This document shows positions 9,696 through 17,564 of a stretch of DNA of 26,779 nucleotides, piece by piece. The stretch is from a virus. The DNA is taken from the IMG/VR virus record IMGVR_UViG_3300020470_000176, positions 1 through 26,779 of that record. One strand, given 5' to 3'. The notes under the pieces were generated by a model. The model made no database searches. It was not told where the DNA came from and saw only the letters and a program-made list of their open reading frames with translations. The position numbers were made by a program, and so were the translations under genes. Within the stretch, counting starts at the first letter, position 1, and every line of letters starts with the position of its first letter.

Positions 9696-10952
9696 ATGGC
9701 AGAAATAGCAGGACAACAAGGAGCAGCGTTAACTAATGAGTTAGCACAGTATCTACAAAACGCCGATGGTGATGTCTCTTCTGAAGAATTAGCTGGTATT
9801 ATAAACGAATACCTTAGTGGTGGTGACCAGCTAGTAGCAGATGCAGGAAGCATTGGTTCTGGAATTTACAAAAGATTTAGTGAATTTGACCAGATAACAG
9901 GTAAAGTTGAAGTTGTAACAACAGGTCTTTGGTCTGGTGATACAGGTTCATTAGCAGAACACCATACGGGTTCTCAGGCACAATCATCTTCAGGTGATTA
10001 TTTTTACAACATTTTTCAAACAGCATCTGTTGGAGACCAAGAATTACAATACGCAGTAGCATACGGACACATTAGTGGTAGTGGTTCAGTTGCCCTCTCA
10101 ACTAACGATAACGCTAAATTCCCAACTAAAGCAACATATATGCAGTATCGTTCTTATCTATTAGGACAAGAAGATTCTCACTTTACATTCGCATCCGCTT
10201 CAGGTACAGGCCATAATACTGAAGATTTCTTTGTGATTAATGTAGCAAGAGCAAGATATAAAGAACAATTAGATGCTGGTAACTGGTCACTTAAATTAAG
10301 TGGTTCAAGAGGAGCTATTACACTTATCGATGATAGTGGTAAGAAGTTCTCAGATACAGTTGGTAAAACAGGTAGAGTATTTGATGTAGTAAGTGGTTCA
10401 CTTAACTTAGGTTCTTCAGCAGAAGCAACTATAGATAGTAGATATACATCAGGTTCTACAGATGGTAATTCATTCTCAGTAGGACAAGGATATGGTATTT
10501 TCTATCCAGACCAAGGAATTATTATACTGAATCCTGGCGCAATAGAAGCAGAGATTGGATTCTCTCATCATACAGGTTCAAGTGTAACATTCTCAACAAC
10601 TGGTTCAAACTTTACTGGGGTAGATGCTGATAAAAAAGCACATCACTGGATATACGCAGCTATTAAGAATGGAAAAGATTTCGAAGCAAGAAGAACTGAG
10701 AATGTTTCTACATCACATTATTTTGTTAGAGCAAATAACAGAGAGTTTAACTTCTCTAACAACCCAACATTCGTAAGTGGTTCAGATAACGCATTCGCTA
10801 TCTCATCTTTTAAAAGAGACCCAAGAGTTTACATTACAACGATTGGATTATATAACAATGCAAACGAAATGTTAGCAGTAGCTAAAACATCACAACCGAT
10901 TGCAAAATCGTTTGATAAAGAAGTATTAGTGAAAGTTAAATTAGATTTTTAA
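9696..10952 (+). CDS. Virion-type protein with shared C-terminal ITTIGLY module and EF-hand-like N-terminus
   Basis: The product has 418 residues. Residues 20-31 (LQNADGDVSSEE) resemble an EF-hand or dockerin-type calcium loop, except that the first ligand position is Leu instead of Asp. The centre is Ser/Gly/Thr-rich and beta-like. The last 42 residues (YITTIGLYNNANEMLAVAK, ending VKVKLDF) closely match the end of the gene at 11044. Both also contain an EFN(F/Y)SxNPT block, so they are likely paralogues or share an attachment module. An AGAGGG ribosome-binding site at 9681-9686 supports the start. A rho-independent terminator follows. It is probably a virion structural protein; the exact location is unknown. 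Confidence 0.72.
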   Translation: MAEIAGQQGAALTNELAQYLQNADGDVSSEELAGIINEYLSGGDQLVADAGSIGSGIYKRFSEFDQITGKVEVVTTGLWSGDTGSLAEHHTGSQAQSSSGDYFYNIFQTASVGDQELQYAVAYGHISGSGSVALSTNDNAKFPTKATYMQYRSYLLGQEDSHFTFASASGTGHNTEDFFVINVARARYKEQLDAGNWSLKLSGSRGAITLIDDSGKKFSDTVGKTGRVFDVVSGSLNLGSSAEATIDSRYTSGSTDGNSFSVGQGYGIFYPDQGIIILNPGAIEAEIGFSHHTGSSVTFSTTGSNFTGVDADKKAHHWIYAAIKNGKDFEARRTENVSTSHYFVRANNREFNFSNNPTFVSGSDNAFAISSFKRDPRVYITTIGLYNNANEMLAVAKTSQPIAKSFDKEVLVKVKLDF

Positions 10953-10982
10953 ACCGTAGGCACACATTTCAAACAAAGTAAG

Positions 10983-11012
10983 AACCTCATCAAAAGTGAG
11001 GTTTTTCTTTTT
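10983..11012 (+). terminator. Rho-independent terminator
   Basis: A perfect seven-base-pair stem (AACCTCA at 10983-10989 with TGAGGTT at 10997-11003) closes a seven-base loop and runs directly into a T-rich tract (TTTTTCTTTTT). It lies 30 bases after the stop of the 418-residue gene and just before a promoter-like motif, so it separates two transcription units. This is the only clear intrinsic terminator I see in the window. Confidence 0.88.
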
Positions 11013-11015
11013 GTG

Positions 11016-11026
11016 ATATTTATATA
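11016..11026 (+). promoter_or_regulatory. Promoter-like motif ATATTTATATA after the terminator
   Basis: This is an exact second copy of the 11-mer, placed only four bases after the terminator T-tract and 17 bases before the ATG at 11044. A GAGGAG ribosome-binding site starts one base after the motif (11027-11032). The terminator/motif/ribosome-site order is what a new transcription unit should look like, though the short spacing would leave a very short leader. Confidence 0.55.
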
Positions 11027-11043
11027 GAGGAGTAATATATCAT

Positions 11044-12303
11044 ATGTTTAAAGAAATACCAGCAGAGAACGCAAATTTAAGACCATTTAGAACTCACAAA
11101 AATTATATACTTGGTGAGAATGATATTTCTGTTTATAAAGCAACCTCAGCATCTGTAGATGATTTTGATTTAAATTCAATACCTGCATTCGATAATAATC
11201 TTCTATTTGACCCAATCAATGAATCCAAAACTAATGATTTTTATCAAAGAGCATTATATCAATCTACATTAGCAAAATATTATCATCCTGATACAAAACA
11301 ATCTCCAATTATGGGAGGTGGTAGAATATCAAAGTTTGCTTATGGAAATCAAAGAACATTAGGTAAATCAATTGAATTACTACCAGTATCACAATCACAA
11401 TTTGGTGAAGAAATAAAACCAGGTTCTATAGAATTATATGTAAACACACCAGTAGTAGAATCTAAAGTAATCAAAGTTGTAGATGATGGTTTTGGTAATT
11501 TAGTAGAATCTAATAGAGCAGCTCAAATAATAAAATTAGATAATGAAACAGGTGAAATCATATTTGGTAACTTTGATGGAGATAGATGGGAAGGTACTAC
11601 AGATTTAACAAATTTTGAAAGTGGTTCATTAAATGTATTAACAATTACACCAATTGGTTCAGCAGATAGCAGAGCAACTGCTATAGCACCAGTATCTATT
11701 CTTACAATGGATTTTGAGTGTGGGATAATTAGATTTGAAGATGATGATAACCCATTTGGTTTAATCACAAATTGGCCAGAATATATTGTAGGAAATGTAT
11801 TCTATTCAGATGGATTAATTGTGATGAATGATGCAAATTGTCTTGGATTGGGTAATGGATTTACTTTAAAATATAAAGCAACACATACTATTTATGAGTA
11901 TGAATATTTTTTAGAAGTTGGTGATTGTGAATTTAACTATTCTCAAAACCCAACAGCAGTTACTGTTTTTAAAAGTGGTTCTTATAATTTCGAAACAACA
12001 CCTGTAGTAAGAGGTGTACCAGGTAAAACAGTTAAAATAACAGATATCTATAGTATAGATAGAAAACCATACTATAGTGGTTCGGTTACATCATCAGTTA
12101 CTAACGAATATATTAGTGGTAGTTGGGATGATTATTGGGAATCAGGTTCAACCGATTTGACTGGTTCTTATTTAGCACCATTTATAACTACAATTGGATT
12201 ATATGATGAAAACAAAGAAATGTTAGCAGTAGCTAAATTACCTAAACCAATAAAAAATCTACCAGACTATCCAGTTAACTTCTTGGTTAGAATTGATGTT
12301 TAA
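11044..12303 (+). CDS. Virion-type protein, paralogue of the preceding gene at its C-terminus
   Basis: The product has 419 residues. The final 40 residues (FITTIGLYDENKEMLAVAK, ending FLVRIDV) match the C-terminus of the 418-residue neighbour, and an EFNYSQNPT block at about residue 295 also matches it. The rest differs: residues 1-290 look globular, beginning MFKEIPAENANLRPFRTHKN, and there is no EF-hand-like loop. The shared module suggests both proteins attach to the same virion partner through it. The gene has its own promoter-like motif and GAGGAG ribosome-binding site and follows a terminator, so it can be expressed separately. A baseplate or tail position is likely by context only. Confidence 0.72.
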   Translation: MFKEIPAENANLRPFRTHKNYILGENDISVYKATSASVDDFDLNSIPAFDNNLLFDPINESKTNDFYQRALYQSTLAKYYHPDTKQSPIMGGGRISKFAYGNQRTLGKSIELLPVSQSQFGEEIKPGSIELYVNTPVVESKVIKVVDDGFGNLVESNRAAQIIKLDNETGEIIFGNFDGDRWEGTTDLTNFESGSLNVLTITPIGSADSRATAIAPVSILTMDFECGIIRFEDDDNPFGLITNWPEYIVGNVFYSDGLIVMNDANCLGLGNGFTLKYKATHTIYEYEYFLEVGDCEFNYSQNPTAVTVFKSGSYNFETTPVVRGVPGKTVKITDIYSIDRKPYYSGSVTSSVTNEYISGSWDDYWESGSTDLTGSYLAPFITTIGLYDENKEMLAVAKLPKPIKNLPDYPVNFLVRIDV

Positions 12304-12314
12304 TGAAAAAACTT

Positions 12315-12325
12315 ATATTTATATA
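12315..12325 (+). promoter_or_regulatory. Promoter-like motif ATATTTATATA upstream of the 59-residue ORF
   Basis: This is the third exact copy of the 11-mer, in the 36-base gap between 12303 and 12340. It is followed by AGAGGA (12328-12333), a good ribosome-binding site six bases before the ATG at 12340. Three exact copies in three different short gaps make chance an unlikely explanation even in AT-rich DNA. Confidence 0.55.
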
Positions 12326-12339
12326 AAAGAGGAAAAATT

Positions 12340-12519
12340 ATGGCTTCAATACTTGACTTATTTAAAGCTTCTGAGTTTTCAAAATTAGGAAAAGACTCAA
12401 AAGATAAAACCCCTATCTCAGTAGATGGTGGTAAGGATATATCTAAACCAGCAAACTTAGAAAAAGCTAGAGGCGGCAAACTGAATTTAAAAAAATATTC
12501 TGATTCAGTTGAATACTAA
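12340..12519 (+). CDS. Small 59-residue protein of unknown function
   Basis: The ATG at 12340 opens 59 codons ending at TAA 12517-12519. The start is supported by the AGAGGA ribosome-binding site six bases upstream and by the promoter-like motif before it. The product begins MASILDLFKASEFSKLGK and ends SDSVEY. It is rich in Lys, Ser and Asp, has no membrane segment or Cys pair, and looks mostly disordered after a short N-terminal amphipathic helix. I do not recognise it. It could be a short virion-associated or regulatory peptide. Confidence in expression rests on the upstream signals rather than on homology. Confidence 0.65.
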   Translation: MASILDLFKASEFSKLGKDSKDKTPISVDGGKDISKPANLEKARGGKLNLKKYSDSVEY

Positions 12520-12530
12520 AATTTTTGACT

Positions 12531-12935
12531 ATGCCAACATGGAAATATGGCGGTAAACTCATTACCGAAATTTCCGATATGCCTGAAGATTCTATAGGAT
12601 TTATATATAAAATCCGTAAAAAAATAACAGGTGAATTTTATATCGGGAGAAAATCTTTGTACGCACACCGAACACTACCACCACTAAAAGGTACAAAGAG
12701 AAAAAGAAAGGTGGTAAAAGAATCAAACTGGAAAGAATACCAATCATCACATGCTGAAGTAAAGAAGTGGGATGGTGATGATATTGAAAAATTCATCTTA
12801 CGATTCTGTAAAACAAAGAAAGCAATGACTTATTATGAGTTAGAAGAACAGATAAAACACAATGTTTTATATGAATCTCATTGTTTTAATGATAATATTT
12901 TAGGAAAATTCTTTAGAAAAGATTTGGAAAATTGA
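12531..12935 (+). CDS. GIY-YIG endonuclease, SegE-like
   Basis: The product has 134 residues from the ATG at 12531. A TTG six bases earlier is in frame but is a weaker start. The GIY-YIG pattern appears as GFIYKI (23-28) and FYIGRK (36-41). It is followed by a basic segment, then NWKEYQSS (66-73), the characteristic Trp/Tyr/Ser block, and an acidic YELEEQ (102-107) that should contain the metal-binding Glu. T4 SegE and its relatives are free-standing homing endonucleases of this type, about 200 residues long, so this is a short nuclease domain without an obvious DNA-targeting domain. It lies between virion and replication modules, a typical place for a homing gene. A processing role for the phage genome is also possible. 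Confidence 0.75.
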   Translation: MPTWKYGGKLITEISDMPEDSIGFIYKIRKKITGEFYIGRKSLYAHRTLPPLKGTKRKRKVVKESNWKEYQSSHAEVKKWDGDDIEKFILRFCKTKKAMTYYELEEQIKHNVLYESHCFNDNILGKFFRKDLEN

Positions 12936-12944
12936 AAAATTTTT

Positions 12945-12978
12945 CGTATATTTACATCGTATATTGTATATTTTACAA
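12945..12978 (+). promoter_or_regulatory. AT-rich control region with direct and inverted repeats
   Basis: In the 55-base gap before the long glycan/replication cluster, CGTATATT occurs twice 13 bases apart (12945-12952 and 12958-12965). A perfect inverted repeat follows, TTGTA-tattt-TACAA at 12964-12978. ATATTTACAT at 12948 is a near match to the 11-mer seen in the other gaps. This may be the promoter and operator of the cluster, but no factor can be assigned. Confidence 0.4.
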
Positions 12979-12990
12979 AAATAATGCCTT

Positions 12991-13668
12991 ATGAATGATA
13001 TTTTTAAAGGACCTGTTTACGATTTTTTAGTAAATAAGAGCATTAATAATAAAGGTGATTGGGGTGGTAATGGTGGTACTTTAGATGCATCAACACCTCA
13101 AAATTTGGAAAACTCTAAAAAAGGTAATACTTTTATGAGAGAGTTCTTACAAAGTATATCACCAAAAAATATTATTGAAACTGGAACAAACTATGGTTCA
13201 TTCAGTTTTACTTGCTATGAAACACTTTCTGATTTTAATTTATACACTTGTGATAATTATGATTTAGATGGAAGTGGATGTCCATCAGAAGAGTGTATTG
13301 ATTTCATAAACAATCACTATAATGATAATAAAGTAAAATATTATAACAAAACATCTTGGGATTTTTTAGATGAAATAAAAAAACTTAATATAAAATTTGA
13401 TTTAGCATGGTTAGATAGTGACCATCAATACAGATTTTTAAAACAAGAATTAGATACTGTATCTACTATGGGTGTAGAATATATTATGGTTGATGATTTT
13501 TGGTATGAAAGAGATATACAAATGGCTGTATTTGATTTTCTAAAAGAAAATAAAGAATATAGATTTCATTCGTTTAGTAACATTAGAGAAGAAATTGGTT
13601 CAATAACGATATTACAAAAAACAGGAAAAAACCAAAGTTTACATTATGAGTCTGACTCAGAGAGATAA
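12991..13668 (+). CDS. Class I SAM-dependent methyltransferase
   Basis: The product has 225 residues. Residues 62-71 (IETGTNYGSF) form the glycine-rich SAM-binding motif I. An acidic TCDNYD at 86-91 ends the second strand. FDLAWLDSDH (136-145) and VDDFW (167-171) match the later strands of the methyltransferase fold, in the style of the family Pfam calls Methyltransf_24. DNA methyltransferase motifs such as DPPY are absent, so sugar, lipid or protein methylation is more likely. It is the first gene of a long cluster with sugar-nucleotide and glycosyltransferase-like genes, which favours a sugar substrate. Its 3' end overlaps the primase gene by 23 bases in a different frame. Confidence 0.78.
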   Translation: MNDIFKGPVYDFLVNKSINNKGDWGGNGGTLDASTPQNLENSKKGNTFMREFLQSISPKNIIETGTNYGSFSFTCYETLSDFNLYTCDNYDLDGSGCPSEECIDFINNHYNDNKVKYYNKTSWDFLDEIKKLNIKFDLAWLDSDHQYRFLKQELDTVSTMGVEYIMVDDFWYERDIQMAVFDFLKENKEYRFHSFSNIREEIGSITILQKTGKNQSLHYESDSER

Positions 13669-14587
13669 ATCAGTTGTAATAAATATTTTAGATGAGGTTT
13701 TAGGAGTGGGTACATCTTTAAAAGGAGATGAGCAAGCACATCATTGTCCATTCTGCCATCACCATAAGAAAAAGTTACAAATAAATTTAAATACACAAAA
13801 GTGGCATTGTTGGGTATGTGATGCAAAAGGTAAAAAGATTCAAACTCTTTTAAAACGGCTGCATGTTGATTCTAAACGAATCAAAAAAGTTTATGAAATA
13901 TATGGAGATGATTACATTGTTTCCAAAACTACCGATGAAGAAAAGGTAGAACTAAGGTTACCATCAGAATTTAAATCTTTGTTAACAAAACCAAAAGGTT
14001 TAAATCCATTGTATAAAAAGGTGGTACAATATGCAAAGGATAGGGGAATCACTAAAGAAGATATTATTAGATATAATATTGGTTATTGTGATAGTGGTAT
14101 TTATACCAATCGTATTATTATCCCTTCCTATGATGTGGATGGTAGACTCAATTACTTCATCGCACGCTCTGTATATGTTGAGGAAAAGTTTAAATATAAA
14201 AATCCGCCAGTTTCGAAAAATGTTACAATATTCGAAAACCAAATAAATTGGAAACAACCCATTACACTTTGTGAAGGAGTTTTTGATGCGATGAGTATCA
14301 AACGAAATGCTATTCCCCTTCTGGGTAAGTTTATTCCAAAAACACTAATGGATAATATCTATAAAAAAGGTGTAAAGGAAATCAAAATATTATTAGATAA
14401 AGATGCACAAGACCAAGCTCTTTACTATGTAAATTATTTTATGAATAACGGAATCACAGTTACAAATATTTTACCTACAGAAAAAGATGCTGGAGATATG
14501 GGATTTACGGAAGTAAACAAAATGTTAAAACAAACAAAGAAAAGTGGGTTTGAAGATATCGTAACTCAGAAATTGATGGGAATATAA
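13646..14587 (+). CDS. DNA primase (zinc finger plus TOPRIM)
   Basis: The product has 313 residues and should make RNA primers for lagging-strand synthesis. A zinc finger is visible: HHCPFC at 32-37 and CWVC at 55-58 give four Cys ligands. The TOPRIM catalytic core is present: CEGVFDA at 209-215 has the metal-binding Glu210, LLDKDA at 249-254 has the DxD pair (251 and 253), and KDAGD at 280-284 is the typical final element. The size is close to T4 gp61 (about 340 residues) and there is no helicase domain, so the phage needs a separate helicase outside this window. It overlaps the methyltransferase gene by 23 bases and the next gene starts three bases after it. Confidence 0.9.
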   Translation: MSLTQRDKSVVINILDEVLGVGTSLKGDEQAHHCPFCHHHKKKLQINLNTQKWHCWVCDAKGKKIQTLLKRLHVDSKRIKKVYEIYGDDYIVSKTTDEEKVELRLPSEFKSLLTKPKGLNPLYKKVVQYAKDRGITKEDIIRYNIGYCDSGIYTNRIIIPSYDVDGRLNYFIARSVYVEEKFKYKNPPVSKNVTIFENQINWKQPITLCEGVFDAMSIKRNAIPLLGKFIPKTLMDNIYKKGVKEIKILLDKDAQDQALYYVNYFMNNGITVTNILPTEKDAGDMGFTEVNKMLKQTKKSGFEDIVTQKLMGI

Positions 14588-14590
14588 ATT

Positions 14591-15703
14591 ATGGAATCAG
14601 TAGACTATAATAATGTTAGAGAAAGTACAGTAGAAAGATTCTTTAATAAATACAAACTAATAGTATGTTTGCATGAAAGCGATTTAGATAAAGAATATCC
14701 TTTAGATATAGTTTTAAATGGTAATAAACATAGACCTATTGTTTTAGATTGCGTTACTTATGATTTACTAATAGATGATAAATTATATCAAACTGCATTA
14801 GATAACGGAGCAGATTTTATAGTAACATCAAACTTGTATCACGTAGGAAAACCAAACCATATATTATATGATAATAAACTTTATCAAAGTATATTTTATT
14901 TAGATAGAAAAGAATATTTTAAAGATTTAATAGAAAGAAGTTTTAAATTTTTAAGATTAAAAAAATTTACATTTTTGGCTAATCATATTAGATTTGAAAG
15001 ATTAGAAATATTTGATTGGTTATACAAAAAAGGTGTATTAAATGATGGTATTATAAATATGCCGAATCTAAATGGTGTATCTGAAGATGAAATCAATTAT
15101 TGTCTAACTGATGAACAAAAAGAAAAATACTTAGAATATAATTATGATTTTTTACCAATTAATGCAGATTTAGTTCCAAAGGAAACATTTACTGAAGATG
15201 CAAAACATCAAAAATGGTATGGTGGAGATAAAGGATGGGCAGATGTAGATGATTATGGGGAATCATATAATCCAATGTTGTACTTAAACTCTTACTTTGA
15301 AATACTATCAGAGACATACTACTATACACAAAATGTAAGATTGGATGAAGGTCAAAAAGTTAATCAAATTTCGGAAAAAACATTAAAACCAATAATGCAT
15401 TGTTTACCTCATTTTTGTTTAACACAAAAAGATTATTATAAAAAATTACAAGAATATGGACTTACATTTAAAAGTGAGATATTTAAATCAGTTTGGGAAT
15501 TTGATTCAATGGAAGCTGGATATGAAAAAACAAAAAAGTTTTTAGAAGCAAATGAGTGGTTATTTAATTTAACAAGAAAAGAACTACATACATTATATGT
15601 TAGTGCTTACTCAGAATTACATCACAATAAAAGGACACTACTTAAAAATTTCTCAATTAATGGTAAGATTGCATATACCACACCAAATTTAAATACTGAA
15701 TGA
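14591..15703 (+). CDS. Glycosyltransferase-like protein (copy 1)
   Basis: The product has 370 residues. The C-terminal half carries a pattern I associate with uncharacterised GT-B-type glycosyltransferases related to the fucosyltransferase GT10 group: NSYFEILSETYYY (233-245), then ISEKTLKPIMHCLPHF (260-275), then LQEYGLTF (286-293). Upstream, FTFLANHIRFERLEIFDWLYKKGVL (127-150) matches the usual NxxxxxHR-type block of the same group, although the usual His-Arg pair reads Glu-Arg here. Sampled DNA is very AT-rich (15 percent GC in 14881-14940). The gene ends in an ATGA overlap with the next SGNH gene. The donor sugar is unknown. It is clearly related to the gene at 16461, which supports one family with two members. 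Confidence 0.6.
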   Translation: MESVDYNNVRESTVERFFNKYKLIVCLHESDLDKEYPLDIVLNGNKHRPIVLDCVTYDLLIDDKLYQTALDNGADFIVTSNLYHVGKPNHILYDNKLYQSIFYLDRKEYFKDLIERSFKFLRLKKFTFLANHIRFERLEIFDWLYKKGVLNDGIINMPNLNGVSEDEINYCLTDEQKEKYLEYNYDFLPINADLVPKETFTEDAKHQKWYGGDKGWADVDDYGESYNPMLYLNSYFEILSETYYYTQNVRLDEGQKVNQISEKTLKPIMHCLPHFCLTQKDYYKKLQEYGLTFKSEIFKSVWEFDSMEAGYEKTKKFLEANEWLFNLTRKELHTLYVSAYSELHHNKRTLLKNFSINGKIAYTTPNLNTE

Positions 15704-16464
15704 AAAATATATTATCATTAGGTTGTAGTTGGATGCGAGGATTTCCTGAAGATAGAAGGGAAGAAAGAGCATTAGGATACTATTTGGGTAAAGAATTAAA
15801 TTTAATTCATTTAAATGGTGCTATATCATCGGGTGGTAATGATTTGATATTTGATAACTTTTTAAATATTCAAAACAATACACTTAATTTAGCATTATAC
15901 GATTCAAAAGGAGAATCGGTTTCACCTAATAACACATTTGTTGTTATTGGATTAACTGAACCAGCTAGAAGAAGTGTTTGGTGGGAAGGTAAATGGGGGC
16001 CAACATTTAGACCTTATTCTGATGATTATTGTGATTTTAAATTACCAACAGAAGTAAACTATTATTTTTCGCAAGAAGAAATAATTTACTATAATAATAT
16101 AAAAAATATAATTACACTTTACAATTATTTAAAAGCTAATAATTATAAGTTTGTAATTTTACAAGGATTAAAAAACTACTTTCACACTATGAATAAGTTT
16201 GTTAATGTAAAAGAACCAACATTTTTCAATACCTTAAAAGATGAGTTTTTAAAAATTAAAAATTCAAAAGAATGGATAAAGGAATGTTATAGGGATTGGA
16301 TAGTAAGTAATTCTAAAAATATAGTTTGGGCTGATAATGAAAAAAAAGTAATAGATTATTCAGAATTGCTGAGACTTGATAAACATCCAACTGAGCTGGG
16401 AGCTGAATCCTTTGCTAAGTATTTAATAGAAACATATAGTGAAAAGTTTGGAATTAAAATATGA
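15700..16464 (+). CDS. SGNH-type hydrolase/esterase-like protein (copy 1)
   Basis: The product has 254 residues. Block I is LGCSW with Ser10 as candidate nucleophile. SGGND at 44-48 fits the Gly and Asn oxyanion blocks. LDKHPTELGAESFAKYL at 226-242 carries the Asp227-x-His229 pair of block V. SGNH hydrolases remove or transfer acyl groups, often acetyl on polysaccharides, so a sugar deacetylase or acyltransferase is a reasonable inference. No signal peptide is visible, so it should act in the cytoplasm or reach the virion another way. Its start and end both overlap neighbours by ATGA, placing it between two glycosyltransferase-like genes. Sampled DNA at 16081-16140 is only 10 percent GC. Confidence 0.68.
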   Translation: MKNILSLGCSWMRGFPEDRREERALGYYLGKELNLIHLNGAISSGGNDLIFDNFLNIQNNTLNLALYDSKGESVSPNNTFVVIGLTEPARRSVWWEGKWGPTFRPYSDDYCDFKLPTEVNYYFSQEEIIYYNNIKNIITLYNYLKANNYKFVILQGLKNYFHTMNKFVNVKEPTFFNTLKDEFLKIKNSKEWIKECYRDWIVSNSKNIVWADNEKKVIDYSELLRLDKHPTELGAESFAKYLIETYSEKFGIKI

Positions 16465-17564
16465 TTTACACTTTAGAAGTAAATTTTGGTGATGGGATTT
16501 ATGTTCAATTAAATGAAATTTTACATAAAGCTGGTATTAAGTTTGAAACCTTAGTATATGATGTAGGAAATGAATTACATTCGGTTTCAATAGATAATAA
16601 TATTTTCGATTTTGTACAATCAAAAGTAACAAAAGATGATACTTTGATTATTGAATCATCTTACTTTTTTAGCTCTACTAAAGAAGATTTTGATTTTAGT
16701 AAATTAGATTCTTTACCATGCAGAACTTTTGTTTTACATTCAGAGAGTCGTTTTATAGATAAATCAAATGTTTTTAATCCACATTATGATTTAGATAATG
16801 TAGTTATAAACTCACCAAACTTTTACCTACTTAATTTTGGATTATCAAAATACAGATGGTTAATCCATACATTATTTGAAAGATATAGAAATATGTACAG
16901 AGATAAAATTTTCTATTGTACAAATGGTGTTTTTAAAGGACATAGAACATTACTTTATAGTTTACTAAAAGAAAACAATATTTTAGGTAGTACTTACTAT
17001 TCATATCAAGGTTATAGTAATTTGGATGAGGATTATGAAACACATTTTAAAAATATAGATGTAAGAAATCCAATAACGGAAAAATATTTTGAATCATTAA
17101 AAAAAGAATTACCGATTGTATTAGATTATGATTGGCATGGAAAGGTAGACCAAGCATCAGTAACATTACCATACACAACAAATTCATACATCTCATTAGT
17201 TTGTTGTACAAACTATCAACAAACAAAAGAAATCTATACATCTGAAAAAATATTTAAACCATTCTTTTCATTTCATATACCAATATTTTTTGGAGAAAGA
17301 GGATTATATAGTGTTCTAAAAAAACTTGGATTTTATTTATTTGATGATTTGATAGATTTATCATTTGATAACATTCAAGATAATGGAGAACGATTTTATA
17401 TGGCGTTTGACCAAGTTTATCATATAAACGGAATGGGTAAAAAAGAATTACATAACTACTATAGTAAAAAACACAATGAACTATTACATAACTTTAATTT
17501 ATTAAAAAAGTTAAGTGATGCTCAATTGGAAAATTTAAATAAATTAATTTATGATAATAAATAA
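16461..17564 (+). CDS. Glycosyltransferase-like protein (copy 2)
   Basis: The product has 367 residues and shares the layout of the gene at 14591: FYCTNGVFKGHRTLLYSLL (151-169) is the Asn...His-Arg block, NSYISLVCCTNYQ (241-253) precedes TSEKIFKPFFSFHIPIFFG (260-278), and LKKLGFYLFDD follows. This order matches the C-terminal nucleotide-sugar-binding region of GT10-like transferases. The two proteins are otherwise divergent, so they likely use different donors or acceptors. It starts at an ATGA overlap with the SGNH gene and its end overlaps the Mre11-Rad50 fusion gene by 14 bases. The sugar and the acceptor cannot be read from the sequence. Confidence 0.62.
   Translation: MIYTLEVNFGDGIYVQLNEILHKAGIKFETLVYDVGNELHSVSIDNNIFDFVQSKVTKDDTLIIESSYFFSSTKEDFDFSKLDSLPCRTFVLHSESRFIDKSNVFNPHYDLDNVVINSPNFYLLNFGLSKYRWLIHTLFERYRNMYRDKIFYCTNGVFKGHRTLLYSLLKENNILGSTYYSYQGYSNLDEDYETHFKNIDVRNPITEKYFESLKKELPIVLDYDWHGKVDQASVTLPYTTNSYISLVCCTNYQQTKEIYTSEKIFKPFFSFHIPIFFGERGLYSVLKKLGFYLFDDLIDLSFDNIQDNGERFYMAFDQVYHINGMGKKELHNYYSKKHNELLHNFNLLKKLSDAQLENLNKLIYDNK

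Noticed and set aside
12525-12530. TTG start two codons before the GIY-YIG gene's ATG
   Set aside because: No ribosome-binding site favours it, and the ATG at 12531 gives the natural start to the conserved region.
14000-14257. Open frames on both strands (14031-14246 plus, 14000-14257 minus) within the primase gene
   Set aside because: Both overlap the primase TOPRIM lead-in fully, have no ribosome-binding site and encode low-complexity hydrophobic peptides.
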